Counted from the stretch's first letter, positions 39,201-51,209 are shown. The stretch: DNA of 64,000 bases from Apricaphanius iberus (GCA_028564705.1 JAPXFQ010002625.1:62001-126000), one strand, 5' to 3'. Notes: generated by a model not told the origin, from the sequence alone. Numbers and translations: made by a program.

Positions 39201-42079
39201 TTTTTTTTCCTATTATTTTCTAGGCGGCTGGTACTGCTTCAACAAGGAGAACTGTGACAGCCGATATGAGACCATGAGGCGGTTTATGAGCTCTTCCAAA
39301 TGGCCCCAAACTAAAAGAGGTCAGTTTGTTGTGGTCTGTTTCCACCACAGAGTGGAAATCAGAAGCTGTTTTGACTTATCTGCAATGAAATTAAATTGGA
39401 TCTGATGTGTTATTAAGACCTTGCATCCAGTCATAAGTTGCTGCAGAATAGCTACCTGGCGCCCACTGCTAAGAAAGCATAGATTCCTCTCTCTGTCATT
39501 GCAGTGTAATGACTGTAATCCAATTGGTAATGATGATAATGAGTAAGATGAGGATGTGTCTGGGGATCGGGGGGAGCCAGGATGGCTAATGATACATTTG
39601 TCTCTGCAGGGACGGGGATCCTGTCTCCACTGCCGGAGGAAAACCCTCACTGGTGGAATGCAAACATGGTGTAAGTTGACTCCTGTTTAAATGTGCATTG
39701 ATTGCTTGACTGAAATCCCTACTGGCTGCTTTAACTTTGCATCTTTTGTACAGATTCATTCCCTACTGCTCCAGTGACGTGTGGAGCGGTGCTACGGCCA
39801 AGACAGAGCAGAGTAAGAGATGATGAAGTCCTCCGTATCAGGACAATCTATTTGTCCTTAAAGAAGGATTATTTTGCAGCTCTTCTGTCTGTTTTGTTCA
39901 GATGGATATGCCTTCATGGGATCCCTGATTATCCAGGAGGTTGTAAAGAATCTTCTGAGCAAAGGTCTAGACAATGCCAGGATCCTTCTGTTATCAGGAA
40001 GCAGGTATTTTCTTTTAAAGTCTTATAAATCAGTGTTGTTTTGTTTTGTGCTTGCCGATGCAAATAGGAATTGTTTCTGTTCGCAGTGCTGGTGGCACTG
40101 GTGTTCTTCTGAATGTGGATCGCGTAGCTGAGCTGCTGGAGGGGATGGGCTACCCTGGGATACAGGTGCGAGGCCTGTCCGACTCTGGCTGGTTCCTGGA
40201 CAACAAGCAATACCACTGCACGGACTGTGTGGACACCATAAACTGCACGCCCACCGAGACTATCATTAGAGGAATCAAGTGGGGATTAAATCTAAAAAAT
40301 TTTAATTTGATTATTGACTGAGATCCTCTTTGCTTATATTGTTTTGTTGCCTCCCCTATAAGGTACTGGGAAAGTGTGGTGCCTGAGAGGTGCAGACAAA
40401 GCTATGAAGGGGAGGAGTGGAATTGTTTCTTTGGATACAGAGTCTTCCCATCAATTAAAAGTGAGTTTATCATGTGGGGCCACCTACTGGCCTGGTGAGA
40501 CCAAGACAACTTGAAGTAATACAGGATATTTTTGATAAATGCACCAATTTCACACACATAGTTCTTCTCATAGTAGCAGAACATTTTTTGCTTGTAAATG
40601 CATCAGTTAGTAATAGCTTGTTTTTAGTACTTCCATCAGTTTGTGTGTACACTATGACATTTTGCCTTTTTCTGCTCCTGTCGCGTAACCCAAAATGTTT
40701 CCTACGAACAAAAAATATAATGTTTCATTGTAAATTACATCTGACTCTGCTATTCCCATCTCACGTTTATGAATTAAGACAAATGAAAACCCCAAATCAA
40801 AGCAAAATAAGTTAACTCTCACTGCCAGCTGGTAGATTGTATTCTTTAGGAACATCTAACCACAGAGACCAGAATACAATGTATGAAGTTACTTTAACTC
40901 TTCAGTGAAAAAAACAAAAAACAAAACAAACAGCTATAAAATATCACTTTAGTGGGTTTAAAATGATGCATGGCCAATACAGATGTCCCACGGCAGACAG
41001 CTCAGTTTATATCAAAGCAAAATAGCAGCTTCAAATTAGCAGGGGATTAAAGAGGACCAATTATGCAAATTGTTTTACATGCTTTTGGTGTAGGTAATAG
41101 TAAATGTCACTCTTCCTTCTCGAGTCCAATGAGTCTGTAGGGTGTCCAATACAAAAATATGAAAAAAATGCCAAAAAATGTAATGCTAAGACATCTTAGT
41201 TCAAATTATAATAAAAGCTTTAATAAAATACAATAGGAGGCCAGTGTGTTGTTGGATTCTCTGGAAACTAGTCTTAAAATGAAAATCTGTTCAGAACATG
41301 GGCTGGCTTTGTTTGTATTATTTTTATTTTGCTAAATTGTCTATGTCCACCTTTATGATTAAATTGAATAATATCTTTCTCTGTACAGGCCCTGTGTTTG
41401 TGGTCCAGTGGCTGTTTGATGAGGCCCAGTTGACAGTGGACAACATCCAGCTAACAGGTCAGCCTGTGCAGGAAGGCCAGTGGCGCTACATCCAGAATCT
41501 TGGCATTGAGCTGAGGAACACGCTGAAAGACGTCCCGTAAGCCTGCATTAACGCAATTTAGGAGGAGAATTTTAAAGATGTTCATTTATCTACTGATCCA
41601 TTGTAATTTTAACGTCTTCTTTTCTTCAGGGCTATGTTTGCTCCAGCATGCCTATCACATGAAGTTATCACCAGAAAGTGAGTCAAATTTACTTTAAATT
41701 TACTCTTTCACGAGCCTTCCTGTGTGTGTTTTTTTCTACTGTGACCTTACAGCGCCCTCATGTGTTGTGATCCAGCTACTGGATTGATGTGGAGGTTAAA
41801 GGCACCTCTCTGCCTAGAGCCCTTCACTGCTGGGACCGCAGCCTCCATGACAGCAGGAACAACAAGGCGCCACCCAAAGCTTGCCCGGTGCATCTGATTG
41901 ACAACTGCCCCTGGCCTCACTGCAACCCCACCTGCCCGACCATCCGGGACCAATTCACAGGGCAAGAGATGAGTGTTGTGCAGTTCCTCATGCACATGGG
42001 CTTTGACGTGCAGAAGATGGCCCAACAGCAGGGCATGGACCCGAGCAAACTACTGGGCATGCTCAGCAGTGGCAGCTAA
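36219..42079 (+). CDS. notum: Notum, palmitoleoyl-protein carboxylesterase
   Basis: A secreted alpha/beta hydrolase that inactivates Wnt ligands by removing their palmitoleate. Coding exons: 36219-36559, 39055-39107, 39224-39319, 39610-39670, 39754-39812, 39902-40004, 40087-40278, 40363-40460, 41389-41536, 41630-41677, 41776-42079. They join in phase to 1503 nt, 500 aa (human 496). The start has G at -3 and is followed by a hydrophobic signal peptide, residues about 7-28, then an Arg/Pro-rich stretch. Landmarks are EGGWYCF (oxyanion loop region), GSSAGG with the nucleophile Ser238, WLFDE with Asp345 and CLSHE with His394, equivalent to human S232, D340 and H389. All introns are GT-AG; intron 7 is only 84 bp with a weak donor (GTGGGG). 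The last intron has a decoy acceptor. Teleosts keep several notum paralogues (1a, 1b, 2); synteny suggests the orthologue of human NOTUM, but I cannot fix the letter. Confidence 0.97.
37340..37654. mobile_element. Nonautonomous hAT-like MITE, copy 3, in notum intron 1
   Basis: The element starts CAGGGATGGACCGATAC and ends GTTGAATCCCTA. The flanks ACTGAAAT and ATAGAAAT agree at 6 of 8 positions, consistent with an aged 8-bp target duplication. It shares 'aaaatgtggaaactct' and 'agtatcggcattggtact' with copy 1. It lies well clear of the splice sites of intron 1 (36560-39054). Confidence 0.8.
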
Positions 42080-42660
42080 AAGGGACACACAGTCCTATTT
42101 AAAGCTAGAACCAAGCAGGACTGGACAGTCTACCTGGCCTGTCTCCCATAATTGATACCTCTGTACACGCTCCCCACTTCAAAACCCATTATATTGCTTT
42201 TGGACCTCTGGTCATCCCAGGTGCTTCGATTTGATCCTGAAGCCAGGTTTAACACACCAGGCTCCACCATAAGCAGGCACCACTCTCTGCTACTATAAAT
42301 GATACAGTAAATTATCTAGTATTTTTTTTAAGCAAAAAAAACCTATATCGTGAATGTAATCCAGTTTTAAAGATGCTAACTGACATTATGTCTTTAGTGC
42401 TGTCATCCCTTTGTATATAATAGATTAAGTTAACACAATAATGGTACAAAAAATGCTGTTTCATATTTTAAGTAGGCTTTAGAGTTGATAAGAAAATCCT
42501 GTTACGTCTTGTGTATTAGAGATGTATTTCTATAGTTTCTTACAGAACAACACATCAGGTCATGTGTTTAGTAGAAACAGTGTAACATGGTAAGAAAAAG
42601 CACACAGTCAGGAAAAGCTCTTAAACAAAAAATAGCAAGCAATAATTGCCTTTATTTTGT

Positions 42661-42686
42661 ATTAAAGGTACCCAAATGTAAATAAA
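42661..42686 (+). terminator. notum polyadenylation signals
   Basis: ATTAAA at 42661-42666 and AATAAA at 42681-42686 are the first signals I see after the stop codon, giving a 3' untranslated region of about 600 nt. No canonical AATAAA was noticed between 42080 and 42660. Later signals further out are possible. Confidence 0.5.
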
Positions 42687-43071
42687 TTGTGAAATAGCAT
42701 ATGTACGTCATATTGCAACAATTATGAAAATAAGCCGATAGAGTTGGAAATAGGCATAAGCTGATTCATACGATATGACGTAATGTCAAGGTATTAACAG
42801 CAAGATTTAAAGCAAAACGGTATATCACAATGAAAATATTTAAACAATTTAAAACAGGAAGGAACAATTATTCCAGTTGCTGCTAAAATTACTTAACATT
42901 TTTATTAACACAGTTTTAATAATTATAAGTTATTTTGATTTATAATCATTGACCTAAGCAAATCACATAATTAGCACTCATTGAATTTAGTAGGCAATTT
43001 AAAGTAAATGTGCTGTAACATGGATATGCTACCGTAAAATATAGTAGTTTATATAATCTGTCATTCAGTCT

Positions 43072-43273
43072 CAGGGGTCCCCAACTTCAGGCATCAAGGG
43101 CCAGTGTCCTGCAGGTTTTAGTTCTTTCCCTGGTTCAACACACCAGAATCAAATGACGGATCGTTGCCATGCTGACGAGGAAGTTGGACAATTTGGATCA
43201 GCTGTGTTGCAGCAGAGACACATCTAAAACTGGTAGGGCACCGGCCCTTGAGGCCTGGAGTTGGGGATCCCTG
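43072..43273. mobile_element. Palindromic hAT-type MITE
   Basis: The left end is CAGGGGTCCCCAACTTCAGG. The right end, read on the minus strand, is CAGGGATCCCCAACTCCAGG, and pairing continues through GCCTCAAGGGCCGG. The two halves remain imperfectly complementary inward, so the whole 202-bp unit can fold into a hairpin. This family is abundant in fish genomes. I could not find a matching target duplication. Confidence 0.85.
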
Positions 43274-44417
43274 ATCTATAATATAATCTGAAAAAAAAAA
43301 AAAAATCTTCACTGAAGGATGCATTCTTTCCTTCCACTTGAGCCATCTTCATTGCAGATAAAAGAACACCATTCATGAGGGACAAAATAAACTACAATTT
43401 TAGCAATCTGCTCTTTATAGAGCATTACAAGTATGATTGTCTGAAAAATACCTCCTCAGGTAGCCATCCTACAGCCAGCTGGTTCAATTATGATGCTCCT
43501 GACTTGCCAAGTGTAGTTATAAAACAATGTACTTTAATTAAAAAGGAAGGTGGGGTCTCAGTTTAAAAGAAGCTTAAATTGGAGAAATTGTATATTGAAA
43601 CATTTTTGGGATTTTTAAATGGCAACCTTGTAAAACTGATATACATTGATATCTAAAACTATCTCAAACCTAGTTGGAATTGAACTTGCTGATTTTTTTG
43701 CAACTGAAGATTTTACGGTATATAATAGCTCTAATCATACTCTGAAATGGTGCTAAGGTGGATCTGGAAATACTGTCACAAATAGCTACACATACATGTT
43801 ACAGTGCCATTATATCCATACCTCTTTCACACAGGCTTTGTCATTACAGGGGAGATCAAATCTGATTGGAGGACACACATTCATGTCAGGTCGACTCCCT
43901 TTAGCTTAACAGTCATCAAACTCAATGCACAATGAACATTTAAAGGGAGACAAATGTTGTGTATTGTACATTTTATGAGTATTTGTATAGATTCTTTGGA
44001 AGTATTCACCATTGTAACTCCCTTCTTACACTTCATCATAGAGATCACATTTTAATATAATGACAATGTTGTATGTAATGATGACTTTATAAAAATGTTT
44101 GTAAAAGACCTCTATTTTACATCACTCCAGAAAAAGGAAAAGTATTACTAATTGTAATTTTATTCTGTAACATATATTTTTTTTTTTACAAAAAAGTAAC
44201 TCAAGCTACAGTGGTAACTTTTACATATTTATTTTGTTATGTAAATCATATTTATAAATGCTATTTTCACAGAGAAGTGATTTCTTTGTAAATTGTAAAT
44301 ACATTGCTCTGTTTTGCTTTGTGGTTGATTGCATGTCTTTGTATCACATCCAAAAAAAGAGACATTACATATACTATAAGGTAGGAAATTCCCAAGTAGT
44401 CTTGTTATTATTTACTG
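43274..44417. other. Intergenic between notum and myadml2, no gene seen
   Basis: AT-rich sequence with short frames only (60-63 aa) and no repeats noticed. Confidence 0.55.
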
Positions 44418-44690
44418 TTATATGGCCTGCATTTGTATAGCACTTTTTCAGTCAGAGGACCACAAAGCGCTTTACACTACATTCAGTCATTCACCCATCC
44501 ACACACTGGTGATGGTAAGATACATTGTTGCCACAGCTGCCCTGGGGCGCTGACAGAGGCTAGGCTGCCGTACACAGGCGCCACCGGGCCCTCTGATCAC
44601 CAGTGTCAAAGACTGAGACTGTCAGAGCCGGGCCCTCGAACCGATCACAAGACGAACACCTAACTCCTGAGCCATGGTCGCCCCTGGTGA
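44418..44690. repeat. Interspersed repeat, LINE/SINE-like
   Basis: It starts with 'gtatagcactttttcagtc' and 'aaagcgctttacactac', continues with 'ttcacccatccacacact', and ends in a block with 'cctgagccatggtcgcccc'. This architecture is widespread in teleost genomes as a LINE/SINE-associated repeat. It has no coding capacity. The 76-aa frame across it is an artefact. Confidence 0.65.
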
Positions 44691-45066
44691 CATAAATTGT
44701 GGAGAAGATAGCAAAGGATTGCCCACCTTGTGAGGAGAAGGAAGAAAGAAAGATAAACGGGTAGTCGAGGATATTTCATTACATTTTAGGAGCTTAAAAT
44801 AAAGAAATCATGTCTTAAGGATGAAAAAAAACAGATAAAAAAATTATATAATGAGATGAAGTTTATTCCAAATAAAATGGAAGGTGTCTAACTCAAGGAA
44901 ACTAAAATGGCAGCTTCATCAAATTCCATCCATCCTTTCTTAACACCTATCATCTACAGGGCTGTGGAAAGAGCGGTGTGATGGGGGGAGGGGTTGTTAT
45001 CCCAGTGGTCATAGGGCGAAAAGTGGAGTACTAATAATAATTACTAATAATAGTAATGCAGTGGTA

Positions 45067-45103
45067 ATGGGGGACACAACCTCAACAAGGACGCTGTGCT
45101 GTC
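45067..45103 (+). repeat. Duplicate of myadml2 coding start, 37 bp
   Basis: These bases match 47427-47463, codons within residues 4-16 of the myadml2-like gene, at 36 of 37 positions; the one difference is A at 45078 against T at 47438. Similarity stops abruptly on both sides. To the right it runs into 'atcacagggcaacac', which resembles a common teleost repeat. It is too short to be an exon with its own signals and is best read as a captured fragment. Confidence 0.85.
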
Positions 45104-45452
45104 ATCACAGGGCAACACTTCTCATGTAATTCAAGGTAAACAAATCTAGAGCCATTAATGGCTCCATTGAGCATTTTCCAGCATTCTTTATGTATTTGTT
45201 TTATTTCAATTAGCTGCCTCTTGGTGGCTGTTCTTTTGACAACCCGTATGTTCTTTCTAACTAGACCTCCCATGACATTCAGATGCTCCCCTTGTTAACT
45301 CAAAAGAGGGATTAGTGATTTTTTTGCCCACCTTAGATTATTTTTGAAGTAGTTGATGCTGTCTTGAAAGACATCCAGCCTTCCAAACCTCATTATGTGA
45401 AAACTCAGTTCTCACCTTTTTTTGACCCATTTCTTTGGAAGATTTATTTATT

Positions 45453-45477
45453 TGGATGGATGGATGGATGGATGGAT
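45453..45477. repeat. (GGAT)n microsatellite
   Basis: About six copies of the tetranucleotide, just before the Tc1-like element at 45510. Confidence 0.95.
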
Positions 45478-45509
45478 TATGTTTTATTTGAACTCTGTAT
45501 GTATATATA

Positions 45510-46023
45510 CTGCACAGACCAAAAGTTTAGACACCTTCTCATTCAATTACTTTCCTTTCTTTTCATGATTCACACTGAAGGCATCAAAACTATGAATTAA
45601 CACATATTGAATTATGTAGTACTTTTACAAAAAAGTGTGAGATAACCTGGCCTCCAAAGTCACCGGACCTGAACACAATCGAGATGATTTGTGGTGAGCT
45701 GAACCGCAGAGTGAAGGCAAAAGGGCCAACAAGTACTAAGCATCTCTGGGAACTCCTTAAAGACTGTTGGAAAACCATTTCGGGTGACTACCTCTTGAAG
45801 CTCAAGACTTTGCAAAGCAGTTATCAGAGTAAAGGGTGGCTACATTGAGGAATCTAAAATATAACATGTATTCAGTTATTTCAACCTTTTTGTTTAAGTA
45901 GATACAATAATTCCATACATTATGTGTTCATTCATAGTTTTATTGCCCTTGAGCATTGAGATTCATGAAAAGAAAAGAAACTCATTGAATAAGAAGGTGT
46001 GTCCAAACCTTTGGTCTGTACTG
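45510..46023 (+). mobile_element. Internally deleted Tc1/mariner element
   Basis: The left end CTGCACAGACCAAAAGTTT and the right end, read on the minus strand, CAGTACAGACCAAAGGTTT form terminal inverted repeats. They are flanked by TA on both sides (45508-45509 and 46024-46025), the target duplication of this superfamily. The interior keeps the transposase C-terminal segment: PPKSPDLNTIE, including the last catalytic acidic residue, followed by a LLKDCWKTI-like stretch. The two upstream catalytic Asp regions are deleted, so it is inactive. Confidence 0.9.
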
Positions 46024-46647
46024 TACGTATGTATGTAAACACTGTTTATACTGGTCTAAAATGTTTTAATATTCCAGATTTTCAAGACTGGGTAGAAACC
46101 CTGGAGCTTGCCTGAGGTATTTTGTAAACTTTGAGAAACTACCCCTGAAGCCACAACAGATTTTTTAATTCCATTTTATTTTTTTTACCTTAAAAAATGT
46201 GTTGGTGTGGCACCATGCCCAAATAGTAAGTTAGAATTGTTTCTATAAAAAGCAGCGTCACATTGGATAAAAATACAATGCTAACTGTTGTTTATATTAC
46301 ATTTTAAAACATTTTGGGGCAGTTGGGCCAGTAAGAACCATCATTTGGTCCATAAATCCGATATAATGTAACACTAATCCCACACATGGAAGCATTGTAG
46401 TGGAAGTGCTGTCTCCCTTTCACGTGTTTAGGCTAAATTTGCTATCACTTGTGTATAATCTTCTCTCTCAACCCTTGTGTAATTTATGTATTTAATGGAA
46501 GTTTTTAACCTCCCTCCCTGTCATTATACTTTGTGTAAATGCCAGTCTCTTATAGTGAAGTTAGCTCTGAGTCAGCCTCTCCAGAAATATGACTCCCAAG
46601 GTGCCAGCCACATGCAGCCTCCCGCCCCTCTGTGGAATATAGACCCC

Positions 46648-46657
46648 CTATTTATAG
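46648..46657 (+). promoter_or_regulatory. MEF2/TATA-like site upstream of myadml2
   Basis: CTATTTATAG fits the MEF2 consensus YTA(A/T)4TAR exactly and could also act as a TATA box. It lies about 760 bp before the ATG. Donor-like GTAAGG follows at about 46754 and GTAAGC near 47000, so a noncoding first exon in 46680-47000 spliced to the coding exon is plausible. Both points are inference from short motifs. Confidence 0.4.
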
Positions 46658-47416
46658 AGTTGGCAAAGGCCTGGTGAGCCTTGGCTCCTCACAAACTTTT
46701 CATTTAACAGTCACCCGTAGCAGTCCACCAAGTCCACAGTGACACACAGACAGTAAGGAACAGGATGTGCCTTCTCAGGTAGAAAAAGTAGAAAAATCCA
46801 AGAGTCTAAAGAAAACTGGAAGAGCAAGCTGAAGAACAAAACAAAATCTGATGGACAATTAAAGGCCTATCGGATTTGATTGGCAGGACGATAAACTGTC
46901 CACCTGTCATCATGAAGAGCTGTTGTTGAAGAACGACTGGATAAAAGGAATGCAATGAGAATGGAAACCTCTTTTACACCGGACAAACAAAAGAAGACAG
47001 TAAGCAAGAAAAACAATGCGATTTAATGGACATCTGCTGTACTAGTAAGGGCAAAATAACAAAAAATTAGGTTTATTTATTACTTTATCAAGTGAGTTTT
47101 CAGCACTAAAGATAAATGCAGTTTAAGGATTTGTGTGGCAAGGAACAAACTTATTCCACCTCATGCTTTTTAAAATCTGATTGCTTGAAGTCTTCTCAAG
47201 ACACTTCAGCACATCTGTCTGTAAATGTAACCTGAACTCAAGCAAGCTGTTCTAATTACAAAGCAAGTTCAGACATTTGTAATTAGTGGTCATCCTTAAG
47301 AGCAAACCAGGAAAGGGTGAGGTCCATGTGAAAGAGGGGAGTAGGCCGTAAGAAGACCAACACAGAGAACAAGAATATCGTGAAGGAGGACTTCTGAAAC
47401 TCAAAGGAGCTGCATT

Positions 47417-48328
47417 ATGGATCCGCATGGGGGACACTACCTCAACAAGGACGCTGTGCTGTCGCCTTTGGGTGCAGCCCGCATATGCCAGCTGGTTCTT
47501 GGATGCACCATAATTGCCCTGGTATCCCACAGCGCAGGTTACAGTGCAAACTATGGCATCTTCTGCATGTTTGTTTGGTGTTTCTGCTTCACCATCACAC
47601 TGGTCGTTTTCACCTTGGACATCACACGGCTCCACAGCTGCATGCCAATTTCTTGGGACAACTTCACTGTCGCCTTTGCCATGTTAGCAACACTCATGTA
47701 CATCACTGCTTCTGTGGTCTACCCGGTTTACTTCCTCCAAACAGAATACTCCGACGAGGACTACGAAGTCCAAATCTATCGCATTTCCGTCACTGTCTGT
47801 TCCAGTGTTTGCTGCTTCCCGTATGGAGCGGAAGTATTCCTGACGAGAGCAAAACCAGGAGCTGTGGTGGGCTACATGGCAACTGTGTCTGGTCTGCTCA
47901 AGGTGGTGCAAGGGTTTGTGGCCTGCATCATTTTTGGGGCTCTTGCTAATGACAGTGAGTACACCCAGTACATTGCCACCCAGTACTGTGTGGTGGTGTA
48001 CAGCCTCTGTTTCTCTGTCACAGTGATCGTCATCATATTGACAGTGTCCGGAAGAACCTCCTCGCTGAGGTTCCCGTTTGATCGCTTTGTGGTCGTCTAC
48101 ACGTTCTTTGCTGTGATCCTCTACCTCAGTACAGCACTGATCTGGCCCATCTTCAGCTTTGATAAAAAGTATGGCAGCACTGCTCGTCCTGAGGACTGCC
48201 CTCGGGGAGAATGTCCCTGGGATAGTAAGCTGGTCGTGGCAGTCTTCACCTGTGTCAACCTTGTGTTATATTTTATTGATCTTGTTTACTCTCAGAGAAT
48301 TCGCTTTGTCTCCAGCTCTGCTGTGTGA
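47417..48328 (+). CDS. myadml2: MYADM-like protein 2, MARVEL membrane protein
   Basis: A single uninterrupted coding exon of 303 aa (human MYADML2 is about the same length). It has the myeloid-associated differentiation marker layout of two tandem MARVEL units and eight hydrophobic segments, at roughly 21-41, 46-68, 83-107, 121-138, 150-172, 186-208, 222-245 and 272-293. Family-typical pieces include SHSAGY after helix 1, DITRLH before helix 3 and a Cys pair (CPRGECPWD) in the last loop. The start has A at -3 and G at +4. There is no signal peptide. The gene sits between notum and pycr1, as in mammals, and this favours MYADML2 over other MYADM relatives. MYADM proteins act in membrane-raft organisation; the specific role of this member is not established. 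Confidence 0.93.
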   Translation: MDPHGGHYLNKDAVLSPLGAARICQLVLGCTIIALVSHSAGYSANYGIFCMFVWCFCFTITLVVFTLDITRLHSCMPISWDNFTVAFAMLATLMYITASVVYPVYFLQTEYSDEDYEVQIYRISVTVCSSVCCFPYGAEVFLTRAKPGAVVGYMATVSGLLKVVQGFVACIIFGALANDSEYTQYIATQYCVVVYSLCFSVTVIVIILTVSGRTSSLRFPFDRFVVVYTFFAVILYLSTALIWPIFSFDKKYGSTARPEDCPRGECPWDSKLVVAVFTCVNLVLYFIDLVYSQRIRFVSSSAV

Positions 48329-48532
48329 AAAAAAGACAAAAAAAGTAATCCAGTTTTTGTGAAGGACCTTTGACTCTAAACCTAATCATGTTTTAAAACC
48401 AAGTACTAGGAAGTATTAAACATGTTACTTTCTCCATTTGCACCTTGTTGCTCCTGTAAACTTACACTGCTAGACTTAGCCAGTCTTTGAAAGAAGATTT
48501 GAAAGAAGAAAATTTAATTTATTATGTTTTGC

Positions 48533-48837
48533 AATAAAGTAGAAATCAAAATACCATAGAAATGTATCTAATATTTAAGGTCTACTGTAGGTATTTAGTC
48601 TAGATTTTGGCTTTAGTATTCAATAATTTTAGTGTTGTATGTTTTTTTCACTTTATTAATTGCATTAAATAATAAGGGGCTAGTTATTAGGTAAAGACAT
48701 GTAAATGTATCAAATTAATTTTTAAATGAATGTAATTAATGATTTAATTGCTTTCCTTTTAGATTAGATTTTGAGCACTTAATGAGTGTGGCATTCTTTA
48801 TTCCTACATGTTTTTAATATTTCCAGTGTCCAATAAA
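48533..48837 (+). terminator. myadml2 polyadenylation signals
   Basis: AATAAA occurs at 48533-48538 and again at 48832-48837, giving 3' untranslated regions of about 0.2 or 0.5 kb. Either could be used. Confidence 0.5.
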
Positions 48838-48839
48838 AT

Positions 48840-50084
48840 GCCCAAACTCAGGTCATCTTAAGTTTTGCATCTCTTTCTTGATCTGAAGAAGGTCCAAAAT
48901 GATTCAGGCTAACTTGATTTCTAAAAGAAGATATTTAGTTACTGTTGTTAGTTATGTCTACTTAACAGGCAAAACTGACCTTGGTTTACCATATCATAAC
49001 TATAATTTATGTTTTTGTTAATTTAAAATTTTAGCAAGAAGCAGAGTAAAATAATGGAAGTAGCAGCTCTTTAAAGTGGGAAAATACAAATCATTCAGCT
49101 GTTTGTTAACATAAAAGCTGTTACATGTTTATGACAAAAATTATTAGTTGCACAAAATTTCTACACAAAGTACAACACATGGGCCCCATACTGGTATATG
49201 TGTTGATTTAATCTGTATTCAGATGACAGTTTGTAAGGAAAAATATTTTAACCATAAGTACAACATATGAACTATAATGTAAAGATGTAGAGCTTATTCC
49301 ATCCATCCGTCCGTGCTTCCGTCCGTCCATCCATCCATCCATCCATCCAATGTCTGCACAAGCATGCCTTTGTGTTTTGAAGAAGTGTGTGCTTCTGTGC
49401 ATTTTGTATTTTCCATCCCCATAGCTGTATAGGTACAGAATAAATGTAATAGTTTTCTGAGTTTGTTTTTATATTTGTGTTTTGCAGTTAAAATCACAAA
49501 GCTTTATATGCAAAACAACCACGCTGGCAGGAGCAACAGGGTATCTAAAACTTCAAAATTTCCCACTCAAAATTCTTTCCACTCCTGAGTAAAATTAGAA
49601 CATATAATTATATCACATCTCAAAAACAGTCATGCCAGATTCATACCAATCTAGGTAAGCTTAATTTGAAATACTACATTTCAATTGAATAACACATTAT
49701 TACAGAAAAGAAATGTGAGATGGATGAAATTAAACAAGTAATGACATGCTAAATACTTGTTTCAAAGCATACACATTTCTAACTGTGAAATACCAAATAG
49801 TGTAAGTAAAAGCTCTATATAGTTCTATAGTTCTATGGTATATAGTTCTGAATTTTGGATATGGAATTTATTGGAAGTTATTTTCTCACCTATGGTAACT
49901 TTCAAAGCAAATACAGGAGGCTTAAACTTGTCTTAGAGAGGCCAAAACCCAAAGAAAACTTTTAGCACAACTTCAGTCTCAAATTGTTTTATGCATTTTT
50001 GTTTTTTCTTGCTTTTTTGTGTGTGTTTGGGTTACCTTATATGTTCGGGTTATTTTACAATGTTTATTTGTAGATAAATAATTG
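48840..50084. other. Intergenic, no gene seen
   Basis: AT-rich sequence. A CCAT/CCGT tetranucleotide run lies at about 49298-49348. Frames of 64-67 aa over that run are artefacts. Confidence 0.55.
49298..49348. repeat. (CCAT)n microsatellite, interrupted
   Basis: CCAT units with CCGT variants in the middle. About 51 bp. Confidence 0.95.
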
Positions 50085-51138
50085 TTTAATTGTTAATTGT
50101 TGTTTTTGTTACTGTTGTTTGCTTTTCCTTTTTTTATGTTTCTGGTCTGGCTTGTTTTTGGTACTCAGAATTGGTGTCTGAGTACCAAGAACAAGAGCAA
50201 CATATTTACTTTCTCAAGCAGAGCATTACAGCTTTTGTGACAGTACTCCAATTCATATATATGTATGAGAAATCTTTATTAGAGATTGCTGTGGGTTTCA
50301 TTTCTATGGACACGGAAATAGAAAAACAAGAGAGAAGAAAGAGAGAAGATGAAGAAGAGAGGCAGGAGAGGTAGAAGTGTGAATTGACGATACAAGAGAG
50401 GAAGGGGAACAGATAGAACACAAGAAAACATCCCAGTCCTCCACATCCGCTGGACAGCAGAAAGGTGGAATAAAAGAACAACAATCAATAAAACGGAGCA
50501 ACATTAACAAAAAAACAAATAATATAAACCAAGAACTATAGAATCACAACTCAAAAACTGCGTATATAAATACTAGGGATTTTCGATATTGGCTTTTCTA
50601 CTGATATCCGATATACCGATATAACCTAACTCATAATTTCCGATACCGATATGTGGGGACCCTCCCTCATAAAAAACTACTAAACCCTTGTATGATGCAT
50701 ACTTGAGTTTTAAAAATGTATAAAATGTAATAAGTACTACAATTTTAGTTAGGCAATTGAAAAAGGTGCCAATTTTATTTTGTCTTCAAAAGAAGCTGGA
50801 ACATTTTCTCAGGCCCGGCCCTAAACAATTTGGTGCCCTAGGCAAGATTTTAAGTGGCGCCCCCTTGCATTGCAGTACAGTACTTGCACTGCTAGTGTAC
50901 ATATACTCACAAGAAACTTTATAGCTTTCTTTTAGACATTATTTTATTTAAATAAAACAATTGCACATTCAAAATACTAATTATAATAATTAAAGAAATA
51001 AATAAAAAAATGAACACAACATATTAAATACAATATAGATAGCCTACATAAGGGTAAACAAGTGACATTAACTTAAATGCAATAGAAATACGGCACTGTG
51101 CAAAATAAGATATTAGTATCTTGTCTATCTATCTTATT

Positions 51139-51140
<2 letters not shown>

Positions 51141-51198
<58 letters not shown>

Positions 51199-51209
51199 TT
51201 ATCTATCTA
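51141..51209. repeat. (ATCT)n microsatellite
   Basis: About 17 tetranucleotide units with one T-for-C variant near the end. It lies inside the inner hAT element. Confidence 0.96.

Noticed and set aside
41753..41775. Extra 23 bases at the start of the last notum exon
   Set aside because: Including them shifts the frame and destroys the conserved C-terminal region; kept only as a finding about a decoy acceptor.
47485..47949. 154-aa plus-strand frame inside myadml2
   Set aside because: Out-of-frame shadow of the 303-aa membrane protein; His/Cys-rich composition with no domain.
51121..51209. CRISPR-like array of short repeats
   Set aside because: A simple tetranucleotide microsatellite with no spacers; the genome is vertebrate.
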